Shown here: piece after piece, positions 1 through 6,795 of the stretch
How the letters are laid out: every line of letters starts with the position of its first letter
Numbering within the stretch: the first letter of the stretch is position 1
Assembly: GCA_041621405.1 (NCBI GenBank)
Contig: JBFKAV010000025.1
Location: 1 to 28,704 of the forward strand
DNA: 28,704 nt
Reading direction: 5' to 3'
DNA from: JBFKAV01 sp041621405
GTDB taxonomy: Bacteria; Pseudomonadota; Alphaproteobacteria; Rhodobacterales; Rhodobacteraceae
Made by a program: the position numbers and the translations under genes
The notes under the pieces: generated by a model
Database searches by the model: none
The model's input: only the letters and a program-made list of their open reading frames with translations
What the model was told of the DNA's origin: nothing

Positions 1-186
1 CACCTCGAGCACGCCGTCGCCGCCGATCTCGTAGCCTTCCTCGGCATGCTCCTTCAGGATCGAGAACATCATCTCGCCCTTTCGCATCGTCGAGGCGTTG
101 TCGACCTCGAGCTCCTCGGCCACGGAGAGGAGATCGGCCGGAGTCTTGGCCTTGAGTTCAGCAAGGGTGAGGCGGTTCACAGTCAT
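1..186 (-). CDS. rho: Transcription termination factor Rho, N-terminal fragment
   Basis: Only the first 62 codons lie in the window; the gene continues past base 1. The peptide starts MTVNRLTLAELKAK and continues with PADLLSVAEELEVD and a KGEMMFSILKEHAEE stretch. This is the Rho N-terminal helical domain that precedes the RNA-binding cold-shock-like fold. Rho is the hexameric RNA helicase that ends transcription at Rho-dependent sites. The ATG at 186 starts directly at the conserved leucine-rich helix. The gene lies 117 bases downstream of hemJ on the same strand, and a promoter-like pair of hexamers sits in that gap, so it may have its own transcript. The identification rests on the N-terminal domain alone, but the rho–hemJ neighbourhood near the alphaproteobacterial origin supports it. 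Confidence 0.88.
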   Translation of the reverse strand, partial: MTVNRLTLAELKAKTPADLLSVAEELEVDNASTMRKGEMMFSILKEHAEEGYEIGGDGVLEV

Positions 187-268
187 GGGGATTGCTTTCG
201 GCGCCCGCATTGGGCGCGCCCGTTCAGAGGATGGGAAGGTCCACGGCCGGACGGCCGCTTCGGGCGCT

Positions 269-297
269 CACATAGGCGCCATCGCCGTCCAAGTCAA
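269..297 (-). promoter_or_regulatory. Candidate sigma70-type promoter for rho
   Basis: On the minus strand, TTGACT (297–292, 5 of 6 to consensus) is followed by a 17-base spacer and TATGTG (274–269, 3 of 6). It ends about 80 bases before the rho ATG. That would leave a GC-rich leader of about 75 bases with self-complementary segments. Spacing is ideal but the -10 is weak, so this is a candidate only. Confidence 0.35.
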
Positions 298-303
298 TCC
301 GGC

Positions 304-756
304 TCAGAACGGGCGCACGATCACCGACACGACGATCAAGATCAAGAGCAGCGTCGGCACCTCGTTCATGATCCGGAACTGGCGGCCGGTGAGCGGCGAC
401 GGACCGGAGAGAAATTCCTTGCGGCGGCGCGCGAGCCAGTGGTGGAACCAGGTCATGCCGAGTATCCCGGCAGCCTTGCTCCAGGGCCAAAAGGCCGACC
501 AGTCGACTATACCGGGCGTGAAGGCGAGCATCAGGCCGAACACCCAGGTCGCGATCATCGCCGGGTTCATGATCGCCCGCAGCAGTCGCCGCTCCATCGT
601 CTGGAACATCGCGTCGGTCGACCCGCCATGGCCAACCTGTTCCACGTGATAGACCAAGAGCCTGGGCAAGTAGAACAGCCCTGCCATCCAGGCGATCACC
701 GAGATAACGTGCAATGCCTTGATCCAGAGATAGGCGGACTGGAGAAAATCGATCAT
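304..756 (-). CDS. hemJ: Protoporphyrinogen IX oxidase HemJ
   Basis: A 150-residue membrane protein with the HemJ signature: an N-terminal helix with ALHVISVIAWMAGLFYLPRL (His16), which carries the histidine implicated in haem binding in the family. It is followed by the AIMNPAMIATWVFGL helix, the WSKAAGILGMTWFHHW region and a hydrophobic C-terminal helix. HemJ carries out the penultimate step of haem synthesis, oxidising protoporphyrinogen IX to protoporphyrin IX in the inner membrane. Length is typical (about 145–155). The ATG at 756 gives the family-typical N-terminus; in-frame sequence upstream is low-complexity and not HemJ-like. It lies upstream of rho on the same strand, as in other alphaproteobacteria where hemE–hemJ–rho flank the origin. 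hemE is not adjacent here. Confidence 0.88.
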   Translation of the reverse strand: MIDFLQSAYLWIKALHVISVIAWMAGLFYLPRLLVYHVEQVGHGGSTDAMFQTMERRLLRAIMNPAMIATWVFGLMLAFTPGIVDWSAFWPWSKAAGILGMTWFHHWLARRRKEFLSGPSPLTGRQFRIMNEVPTLLLILIVVSVIVRPF

Positions 757-1183
757 CGTCTCGGCGTTCCTGCGCGATGGCCTGGGCACCCCTCCCTTAA
801 AGAAGAAGAGAAAAAAGAAAAGATGATGTGGTTGTAAGGGCTGTGGAGGATGGGGATTACCGGATTGCCCCTGCTGAAATCCACATCCGGATCCCTTCGG
901 GAAAACGCGGTGGATATCCTGCCGGATTCGAACAAGAGTGCATTTTCCTATTCTGTTCCAAGATTTTAGGCGTTCACCGAAGCTAAGAAACCTGTGGACG
1001 AAATCGCTGAAGGCGGCGGGGCCGGCGCATCTCCACATGGCACGCCGAGAGTTCGCCCCCAAGGAACAACTCGCCGGCTTTGCCTTGACAGGAGGCCGAC
1101 GCATCGGGAAAGCCTCGCCCGGGCCCAAACACCCCCAGACAATGCCTGGAACGCTCCCGCCGCTTCTCCACAGACCCTTCCCC
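757..1183. other. oriC: Candidate chromosomal replication origin (oriC) between hemJ and maf
   Basis: The only gene-free stretch over 300 bases in the window. It carries five copies of the DnaA-box core TCCACA/TGTGGA, at 842–847, 880–885, 993–998, 1032–1037 and 1167–1172; by chance about 0.2 would be expected in 427 bases. The best nonamer is TTCTCCACA (1164–1172, 8 of 9 to TTATCCACA). Others match 7 of 9, including ATATCCACC on the minus strand at 917–909. An A-rich, nearly C-free tract at 797–826 (starting TTAAAGAAGAAGAG) lies just left of the first box and could be the unwinding element. One GANTC site is at 925–929. Genes on both sides run away from the gap. The Caulobacter origin sits at the same locus, next to hemE and just before the maf–aroE–coaE–dnaQ block. 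Function is inferred. Confidence 0.6.
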
Positions 1184-1777
1184 ATGCGCCTCATCCTTGC
1201 CTCCGCTTCGCCTATCCGGGGCACGCTGCTCCAGCGCGCCCGCGTTCCTCATGAGGCAATCGCCGCACGGGTCGACGAAGTGGCGATCCGAGAAAGCCTC
1301 GGCGCCGTGGGCGCGAAGCCGCGCGACATCGCCGACGCACTGGCCGAAGCCAAGGCACGCAAGCTGTCGCTGAAGTATCCGGACGCGATGGTGATTGGCT
1401 GCGACCAGATACTGGAGGCAGAGGGCGAAGTGCTGGTCAAGTCCGAGACCCAGGCTGAGGCCGCGTCGTTGCTGCGCCGGCTGAGCGGCAAGACCCACCG
1501 CCTGCTCTCGGCCGTCGTGGTCTGTGAGGGCGGCAAGCCGGTCTGGCGCCACGTCGGTGTCGTGCGCCTGACCATGCGGGAGCTTTCCGAGCCCTACATC
1601 ACGGGTTATCTAGAGCGCAACTGGGAGGGCGTGCGCGACTGCGTGGGCGCCTACAAGCTCGAGGAAGAGGGCGTGCGCCTCTTCGCGCGGGTCGAGGGGG
1701 ACTATTTCACGGTGCTGGGCCTACCGCTCATCGAACTGTTGGGTTACCTCGCGCTTCGGGGGGTGATCGAGGCATGA
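1184..1777 (+). CDS. maf: Maf family nucleotide pyrophosphatase
   Basis: A 197-residue Maf/HAM1-like protein beginning MRLILASASPIRG, the family's N-terminal substrate loop; the usual SPRR is SPIR here. GCDQILE follows near residue 68–74, with the conserved catalytic Asp, and the C-terminus has GAYKLEEEG and EGDYFTVLGLPLIELL. Maf proteins hydrolyse non-canonical or canonical nucleoside triphosphates to monophosphates (dTTP/UTP or modified bases, depending on subgroup) and are linked to house-cleaning and division control. An ATG at 1184 fits the family start. A longer in-frame reading upstream (from 938) has no Maf similarity and covers the DnaA-box cluster. No good ribosome site precedes 1184. 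The stop overlaps the aroE start as ATGA. The exact substrate cannot be read from sequence. Confidence 0.88.
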   Translation: MRLILASASPIRGTLLQRARVPHEAIAARVDEVAIRESLGAVGAKPRDIADALAEAKARKLSLKYPDAMVIGCDQILEAEGEVLVKSETQAEAASLLRRLSGKTHRLLSAVVVCEGGKPVWRHVGVVRLTMRELSEPYITGYLERNWEGVRDCVGAYKLEEEGVRLFARVEGDYFTVLGLPLIELLGYLALRGVIEA

Positions 1778-2607
1778 GCGAGACGAAGATCCCGCTCGCC
1801 GGGGTGATGGGCCATCCTATTGCCCACTCAAAGTCACCGGCGCTGCATGCCTACTGGCTGCGCACCTATGGGATCCGGGGCTTCTACATCCCGATGGACG
1901 TGGCCGAGAACGACGTGAAGGCCGCACTGAAGGCGCTGCCGAAGCTCGGCTTCGTCGGCATCAACGTGACGATCCCGCACAAGGAGCGGGTGCTCGGCCT
2001 GGCCGACCTGATCACCGACCGCGCGGCGCTGATCGGGGCGGCAAACACGCTGATCTTCCGGCCCGACGGCAAGATCCACGCCGACAACACCGACGGCTAC
2101 GGTTTCATCGAGAACCTCCGTCAGAATGCCCCCGGCTGGACCGCCGACGCGGGCCCAGTTGCAGTCCTCGGTGCCGGCGGGGCCGCCCGCGGGGTGGTGG
2201 CATCCCTGGTGGAGACCGGCGCCACGGAAGTGCGGATCGCCAACCGCACCAGACCGCGCGCCGAGGCGCTGCGCGCGGATTTCGGCCCGCGCGTCGTCGT
2301 CTACGACTGGGCGCAGTGCCACGGCATGTTCGAAGGCGCGGCGCTGGTGGTAAACACGACCTCTCTGGGCATGGACGGCCAGGAGGAGGCGCGGCTTCCG
2401 CTCGACGCGCTTGCGCCCGGCACCATCGTGACCGACGTCGTCTACACGCCCTTGATGACGCCGCTGCTGACGGCGGCAGCTGAACGCGGCTGCCGCGTCG
2501 TCGACGGGCTGGGAATGCTCCTGCACCAGGCCGTCCCGGGCTTCGAGCGCTGGTTCGGCCGCCGCCCCGAGGTAGACGAGGCTACCCGCGCCGCGGTGCT
2601 GCCGTGA
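1774..2607 (+). CDS. aroE: Shikimate dehydrogenase (NADP+)
   Basis: The 277-residue product reduces 3-dehydroshikimate to shikimate in chorismate and aromatic amino acid synthesis. Seen in order: the shikimate-binding HPIAHSKSPALH near residue 13–24, NVTIPHKE with catalytic Lys70, AANTL, NTDGYGF with Asp107, the Rossmann dinucleotide loop GAGGAARG, the NADP-selective NRTRPRAE, DVVYTPLMTPLL, and the C-terminal GLGMLLHQAVPGFERWFG. Length and motif order are typical and all catalytic residues are present. The start overlaps maf by 4 bases and the stop overlaps the GTG start of coaE, indicating translational coupling within the maf–aroE–coaE–dnaQ operon. Confidence 0.96.
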   Translation: MSETKIPLAGVMGHPIAHSKSPALHAYWLRTYGIRGFYIPMDVAENDVKAALKALPKLGFVGINVTIPHKERVLGLADLITDRAALIGAANTLIFRPDGKIHADNTDGYGFIENLRQNAPGWTADAGPVAVLGAGGAARGVVASLVETGATEVRIANRTRPRAEALRADFGPRVVVYDWAQCHGMFEGAALVVNTTSLGMDGQEEARLPLDALAPGTIVTDVVYTPLMTPLLTAAAERGCRVVDGLGMLLHQAVPGFERWFGRRPEVDEATRAAVLP

Positions 2608-3215
2608 GCGAAGGGCCCTTCGTCCTCGGCCTCACCGGCTCGATCGGCATGGGCAAGTCAACCGTGGCGCGCATGTTCCGAGAAGAGGCTGTCCCGGTCT
2701 GGGACGCCGATGGCGCCGTGCACCGGCTATACGCCCCGGGCGGAGCCGGCGTCGCGCAGATCGCGGAGTTGCGCCCCGAGGCGGTTCGGGACGGCCAGGT
2801 GAGCCGGCCGGCGCTGCGCGCCTGGATCGCGGAGGACCCCAGCGCGCTGGAGCGCATCGAGAAGGCGATTCACCCGCTCGTTGCGGACGACCGCGCCGAC
2901 TTCCTCGCCGGGGCCGATGCGGCGGACGAACCACTGGTGGTACTCGATATCCCGCTCTTGTTCGAAACCGGCGGCGAGCGCTTTGTCGACGCGGTGCTGG
3001 TGGTCACGGCGCCGCCCGAACTTCAGCGTGAGCGGGTCCTAGCGCGCCCGGGGATGACTGAGGCCGATCTCGGGCGCATGCTGGCCAAGCAGATGTCGGA
3101 CGCCGAGAAGCGCGCCCGCGCCGATTTCATCATCCAGTCGGTCGAGCTTGAATCGACCCGGCATTCGGTGCAGGCGCTGATCGGGCATCTGAGGGAGCGG
3201 AGCAAAGATGCGTGA
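2604..3215 (+). CDS. coaE: Dephospho-CoA kinase
   Basis: A 203-residue P-loop kinase catalysing the last step of coenzyme A synthesis, ATP-dependent phosphorylation of the dephospho-CoA ribose 3'-OH. The Walker A loop GSIGMGKST lies at residues 12–20 (Lys18). WDADGAVHRLY, DIPLLFETGGE and the lid-type region QMSDAEKRARADFIIQ follow, all characteristic of CoaE. It starts with GTG at 2604, overlapping the aroE stop by 4 bases. The stop lies 8 bases inside dnaQ. Length is normal and no residue is obviously missing. Confidence 0.95.
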   Translation: MSEGPFVLGLTGSIGMGKSTVARMFREEAVPVWDADGAVHRLYAPGGAGVAQIAELRPEAVRDGQVSRPALRAWIAEDPSALERIEKAIHPLVADDRADFLAGADAADEPLVVLDIPLLFETGGERFVDAVLVVTAPPELQRERVLARPGMTEADLGRMLAKQMSDAEKRARADFIIQSVELESTRHSVQALIGHLRERSKDA

Positions 3216-3897
3216 GATCGTGCTCGACACCGAGACGACGGGCTTCGAACCCGACGCCGGCGACCGGATCGTCGAGATCGGCGCCATCGAGCTCTGGAAC
3301 CATCTGCCCACCGGGCAAGTCTATCATCAGTACATCAACCCCGAGCGGGCGATGCCGCAGGACGCCTTCGAGGTGCACGGGCTCGGCGACGATTTCCTGC
3401 GCGACAAGCCGCCGTTTCGCGAGATCGCCTCGGCCTTCGTGGAGTTCGTCGCCGATGCCAAGCTGGTCATCCACAATGCCGCGTTCGACATGAAGTTCCT
3501 GAACGCCGAACTCGGCTGGCTCGGTCTGCCGCCGATCCCTTGGGAGCGGGCTGTCGACACGCTTGCGATGGCGCGCACGAAGTTTCCGGGTTCGCCTGCC
3601 TCGCTCGATGCGCTCTGCCGCCGCTTCGGGGTGGATAATTCGGGTCGGGAAAAGCACGGAGCGCTTCTCGACAGCGAGCTGCTCGCCGAGGTCTATCTCG
3701 AGCTTGTCGGCGGCCGGCAGCCGGACTTCGCGCTCTCGGTCTCGATTGACGGCACGGACGGCGCGGGCGCCGAGGCCTGGCGACCGCGCCGGCGGCCCGC
3801 GGCGCTGCCGGAGCGGATCACCGAAGAAGAGCGCGCCGCGCACGAAGCCTTTGTCGCCGGCCTCGGCGAGGGCGCGCTCTGGCGCCGCTACGGCTGA
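3208..3897 (+). CDS. dnaQ: DNA polymerase III epsilon subunit (3'-5' proofreading exonuclease)
   Basis: A 229-residue DEDDh exonuclease. Exo I is LDTETTG (Asp7, Glu9), Exo II is HNAAFDMKFLNAE (Asp94), and Exo III has His150 and Asp155 in HGALLD, so all metal ligands and the general base are present. The product excises mispaired 3' nucleotides during replication and binds the alpha subunit. The charged, arginine-rich C-terminal tail after about residue 175 is in the position used for contact with the polymerase. The start overlaps coaE by 8 bases. It is the last gene of the operon that begins at maf and converges on secB, with only 3 bases between the stops. Confidence 0.94.
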   Translation: MREIVLDTETTGFEPDAGDRIVEIGAIELWNHLPTGQVYHQYINPERAMPQDAFEVHGLGDDFLRDKPPFREIASAFVEFVADAKLVIHNAAFDMKFLNAELGWLGLPPIPWERAVDTLAMARTKFPGSPASLDALCRRFGVDNSGREKHGALLDSELLAEVYLELVGGRQPDFALSVSIDGTDGAGAEAWRPRRRPAALPERITEEERAAHEAFVAGLGEGALWRRYG

Positions 3898-3900
3898 AAT

Positions 3901-4446
3901 TCACTGCGTCGGCTGGCCCTCGGCCGGACCTTGCCCTTGCTGCGCGGCGCGCTGGGCAAGCTGCTGGCGGTAGAGCGCCAGGAAATCCACCGTGTCGAGA
4001 TTCACAGAGGGGAATCCGCCGTCGCGGGTAACGTCGGCCACGATGCGGCGCACGAAGGGAAACAGAAGCCGCGGGCACTCGATCAGGAGGAACGGGTGAA
4101 GTTGCGCCTCGGGCAGGTTCTCGACGTGGAATACGCCGCCGTACTCGAGCTCGAGCAGGAACAGCGTCTCGTCCTTGCCCTTGTTCTTCGAGTGCACCCG
4201 GAACTTGGTCACCACCTCGAACTGATGCTCGGTTGTGCGCTTGCGCGCGTCGAGGCTGACCTGCACCTGCACCTCGGGCGTCACCTCGCCCGCCTGGACA
4301 CCCTTCTGCGCCAGCACGTTCTCGAACGAAAGGTCGCGGATGAACTGCGCCAGCACCTGCATCTTCACCGGCTGCTGGGCAGCCTGCGCGTCGGGGGCGG
4401 CAGCGCCGCCCGGGGCTTCGGGCGTGTTGCCGTTGCCATCGGTCAT
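3901..4446 (-). CDS. secB: Protein-export chaperone SecB
   Basis: A 181-residue SecB. The core is unmistakable: VLAQFIRDLSFENV near the N-terminus, QVSLDARKR, FLLELEYGGVFHVENLP, and the diagnostic IECPRLLFPFVRRIVADVT followed by a GGFPSVNLDTVDF-type end. SecB holds precursor proteins unfolded in the cytoplasm and delivers them to SecA. The Gln/Pro/Ala-rich extensions at both ends are longer than in Escherichia coli SecB but common in alphaproteobacteria. The ATG at 4446 is preceded by GAGGG at suitable spacing. It lies 58 bases downstream of fxsA on the same strand and converges with dnaQ. Confidence 0.96.
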   Translation of the reverse strand: MTDGNGNTPEAPGGAAAPDAQAAQQPVKMQVLAQFIRDLSFENVLAQKGVQAGEVTPEVQVQVSLDARKRTTEHQFEVVTKFRVHSKNKGKDETLFLLELEYGGVFHVENLPEAQLHPFLLIECPRLLFPFVRRIVADVTRDGGFPSVNLDTVDFLALYRQQLAQRAAQQGQGPAEGQPTQ

Positions 4447-4504
4447 GTCGGGGTCCCTCGGAAGATCCTGTCGGGCGCCGTCCTAGCAGGTCGGGCCCTG
4501 GGCC

Positions 4505-4981
4505 TCAATGCCGCGTGCTGCTGCCGTCGCGGTGCGTCGGGCGCTGTCCCGGCGGCAATTCCTCGTAGTCGCCCTCGATCACGTCGCCGGGGGGCGTACG
4601 CGGCTCGGGCCGCCTGCCGTAGGTGAAGGTCTCGACCCGCACCCGGCGAGCGAGCCATCGCAACGCCGCGTCGCGCACCGCCGGGATCAGCAAGAGGATG
4701 CCGACCGTGTCGGTGAAGAACCCGGGCGTGAGCAGCAATGCGCCCGCAAAGAGGATCATCGCTCCGTGCGCCAGCGGCAGGGCGGGGTTATCCAGCTCCT
4801 CCAGGGCGCGGCGCAGATCGTTGAGCGCAGTCAGCCCCTGGCGGCGCACCAGATAGGTGCCGGCAATGGCCGTGAGGACCACGACGGCCAGCGTCGGCCA
4901 GAGGCCGATCCAGCCGCCGACTTGGATGAAAAGCGCGATCTCGATCAGCGGAACGGCGATGAACAGCGCAAAAAGCCACAC
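4505..4981 (-). CDS. fxsA: FxsA family membrane protein
   Basis: A small polytopic membrane protein of 158 residues. Hydrophobic segments run from residue 2 (WLFALFIAVPLIEIALFIQV), around IGLWPTLAVVVLTAIAG, and around AHGAMILFAGALLLTPGFFTD followed by VGILLLIPAVR. The C-terminal tail is arginine-rich and then polar. The GG-W-IG-L-W and LLLTPGFFTDTVG elements define FxsA, the family named for suppression of F-exclusion of phage T7; its normal cell function is not settled. I chose the GTG at 4981 because a GGAGG sits 8 bases before it and it gives the family N-terminus MWLF. A TTG at 4996 in the same frame overlaps that ribosome site and is less likely. It is divergent from the Tim44-like gene across about 105 bases. 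Confidence 0.87.
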   Translation of the reverse strand: MWLFALFIAVPLIEIALFIQVGGWIGLWPTLAVVVLTAIAGTYLVRRQGLTALNDLRRALEELDNPALPLAHGAMILFAGALLLTPGFFTDTVGILLLIPAVRDAALRWLARRVRVETFTYGRRPEPRTPPGDVIEGDYEELPPGQRPTHRDGSSTRH

Positions 4982-5086
4982 GGCACCATCCTCCAAGGCT
5001 GCCCGCCGGTGGACTTGGCCGGGGGGCTCGCTTACATATGTACGGTGGGCTGCTGATTACCATCCCAATGCCGACAAGAGGGCCGA

Positions 5087-5755
5087 ATGAGTTCTGCCTT
5101 GATTCAACTCCTGGTGCTCGCTGGCATCGCGATCTTCCTCATCCTGAGGCTGCGTTCGGTGCTGGGCACGCGCGAGGGCTTCGAGAAGCCCCCCGTGTCG
5201 TTGCCGCGCGACGGTGAGGGCCGCACCCGCGGTCGTCGCGACTTCGAGGTGATCGAGGGCGGCCCGGACCAGGACATCATCGAGCACGTTGCCGAAGGCA
5301 GCCCGGCCGCAAAGGCGCTGGCCGCGATGAAGCTCGTCGAATCCGACTTCAGCGTGCGCGACTTCCTGCAAGGGGCACGCGGCGCCTACGAGATGATCCT
5401 GATGGCCTTCGAGCGCGGCGACCTCGCCTCGGTGAAACCGTTCCTATCGAGCGAGGTCTTCGACACCTTCGCCGAAGTCGTCGCCGAGCGCGAGCGCCAG
5501 GGTCTGACGGTCGAATCCAACTTCGTGGGCCTGCGCGAGATCGAGATCGCCGATGCGGAATTCGATCGCGACGGCAATGAGGCGGAGATCACCGTACGCT
5601 TCGTGGGCGAGCTCACCTCGGCCGTGCGCAACGCCAAGGGTGAGATCGTCGAGGGCTCCACGACAGAGATCAAGCGCCAGAAGGACGTCTGGACGTTTGC
5701 CCGTATCATGGGCGCGGGCGATCCCAATTGGCAGCTGGTCGCCACCGGCGGATGA
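5087..5755 (+). CDS. Tim44/TimA domain membrane-anchored protein
   Basis: A 222-residue protein with one N-terminal membrane helix (residues 5–22, LIQLLVLAGIAIFLILRL), a charged linker, then a Tim44-like domain from about residue 75. Recognisable parts are SDFSVRDFLQGARGAYEMILMAFERGD, FLSSEVFDTFAEVVAERERQG, VGLREIEIADAEFD, and the end KRQKDVWTFARIMGAGDPNWQLVAT. Mitochondrial Tim44 tethers Hsp70 at the import channel, and alphaproteobacterial homologues (TimA) are inner-membrane proteins of less certain role. The WTFAR..GAGDPNWQL end is highly typical. The stop overlaps the mltA start (ATGA). Position beside secB and fxsA is conserved near the origin in alphaproteobacteria as far as I recall. 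Confidence 0.86.
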   Translation: MSSALIQLLVLAGIAIFLILRLRSVLGTREGFEKPPVSLPRDGEGRTRGRRDFEVIEGGPDQDIIEHVAEGSPAAKALAAMKLVESDFSVRDFLQGARGAYEMILMAFERGDLASVKPFLSSEVFDTFAEVVAERERQGLTVESNFVGLREIEIADAEFDRDGNEAEITVRFVGELTSAVRNAKGEIVEGSTTEIKRQKDVWTFARIMGAGDPNWQLVATGG

Positions 5756-6789
5756 GACGTGCCCTGGCGGGCGCCCTCGTCGCGGGCCTGCTCGGGATGA
5801 GCGGGCCGGAAACGGCCACCGCCGAGGTCAGCCACCGGATCCTCTCATTCGAAGAATTGCAGGGCTGGGCGGAAGACGACCACGCCGCGGCGCTGGCGGT
5901 GTTCCTGGAGACCTGTCCCGATCTTACCGATCCCGAGTGGCAGTCGATCTGCGCGCTGGCAACTCAGGCGCCGGCGGCCCGGCCCTTCTTCGAGCTCCTG
6001 TTCCGCCCGGTGCTGATCGGCGGCGAGGCGCAGGCGCTTTTCACCGGCTACTTCGAGCCCGAGCTCGACGGCTCGCGCTATCCCTCCGCCCGTTTCCGCT
6101 TTCCGCTCTACCGCGCCCCGCGCGAGCTTGCGCCGGGAGGGCTCTGGCACAGCCGGAGCGAGATCGAGATCGAGGGCGTGCTCGAGGGCCGCGGGCTAGA
6201 GATCGCCTGGGTCGACGATCCGGTGGAGCTGTTCTTCCTGCAGATCCAGGGCTCGGGGCGGATCCGGCTGGCCGAGGGCGGCACCATCCGCGTCGGCTAT
6301 GGCGGCGCCAACGGCCACCCCTACCGCTCGATCGGCGCCGAGCTCGTGCGCCGCGGCCTGTTCTTGCAGCACCAGGTTTCGGCCGAGGTGATCCGCGCCT
6401 GGGTGCGGCGCAACCCGGCGGACGGTCTCGACCTGCTCAGGGTGAACCCGTCCTACGTCTTCTTCCGCGAGATCCGCGATGTCGCGGCTGATCGCGGACC
6501 GTTGGGCGCGATGAACCGCTCCGTCACGCCGATGCGCACCATCGCCGTCGATCCTGCCTACACGCCGCTCGGCGCGCCGGTGTGGATCGAGAAGGACGGC
6601 GCCCAACCGATGCGGCGGCTGATGATCGCGCAGGATACCGGCTCGGCGATCAAGGGCGCGCAGCGCGCCGACATCTTCTTCGGCACCGGTGCAGCGGCAG
6701 GGGCGGAGGCGGGCGAGGTGAAGGATTCCGGCCGCATGATCGCGCTCCTGCCCATCCAGCTCGCCTACGCGCTGGCGCCGGGGGGCTGA
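5752..6789 (+). CDS. mltA: Membrane-bound-type lytic murein transglycosylase A (MltA)
   Basis: A 345-residue periplasmic enzyme that cleaves the glycan strand of peptidoglycan between MurNAc and GlcNAc, forming 1,6-anhydro ends. A signal peptide spans residues 1 to about 24 (MRRALAGALVAGLLG ... ATA). The MltA barrel has GYFEPELDGS, FFLQIQGSGRIRL and GYGGANGHPYRSIG. NPSYVFFRE and the 3D domain follow: DPAYTPLGAPVWIE, AQDTGSAIKG (Asp295) and RADIFFGTG (Asp307), the conserved aspartates at the active centre. There is no lipobox cysteine, unlike E. coli MltA, so the protein is probably soluble in the periplasm. The ATG at 5752 overlaps the upstream stop; smr starts 6 bases after its stop. Confidence 0.93.
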   Translation: MRRALAGALVAGLLGMSGPETATAEVSHRILSFEELQGWAEDDHAAALAVFLETCPDLTDPEWQSICALATQAPAARPFFELLFRPVLIGGEAQALFTGYFEPELDGSRYPSARFRFPLYRAPRELAPGGLWHSRSEIEIEGVLEGRGLEIAWVDDPVELFFLQIQGSGRIRLAEGGTIRVGYGGANGHPYRSIGAELVRRGLFLQHQVSAEVIRAWVRRNPADGLDLLRVNPSYVFFREIRDVAADRGPLGAMNRSVTPMRTIAVDPAYTPLGAPVWIEKDGAQPMRRLMIAQDTGSAIKGAQRADIFFGTGAAAGAEAGEVKDSGRMIALLPIQLAYALAPGG

Positions 6790-6795
6790 CCCGCC

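Noticed and set aside
1085..1113. Perfect TTGACA at 1085–1090 as a maf promoter
   Set aside because: The hexamer at 17-base spacing is GAAAGC, only 2 of 6 to consensus, so a promoter is not supported by itself.
938..1183. N-terminal extension of maf from the ATG at 938
   Set aside because: Maf proteins begin at the LILASAS motif. The extra 82 residues have no family similarity and overlie the DnaA-box cluster.
4982..5086. Promoter TTGGCC–16–TATGTA for the Tim44-like gene (5015–5042)
   Set aside because: Both hexamers match poorly (4 and 3 of 6), so I did not annotate it.
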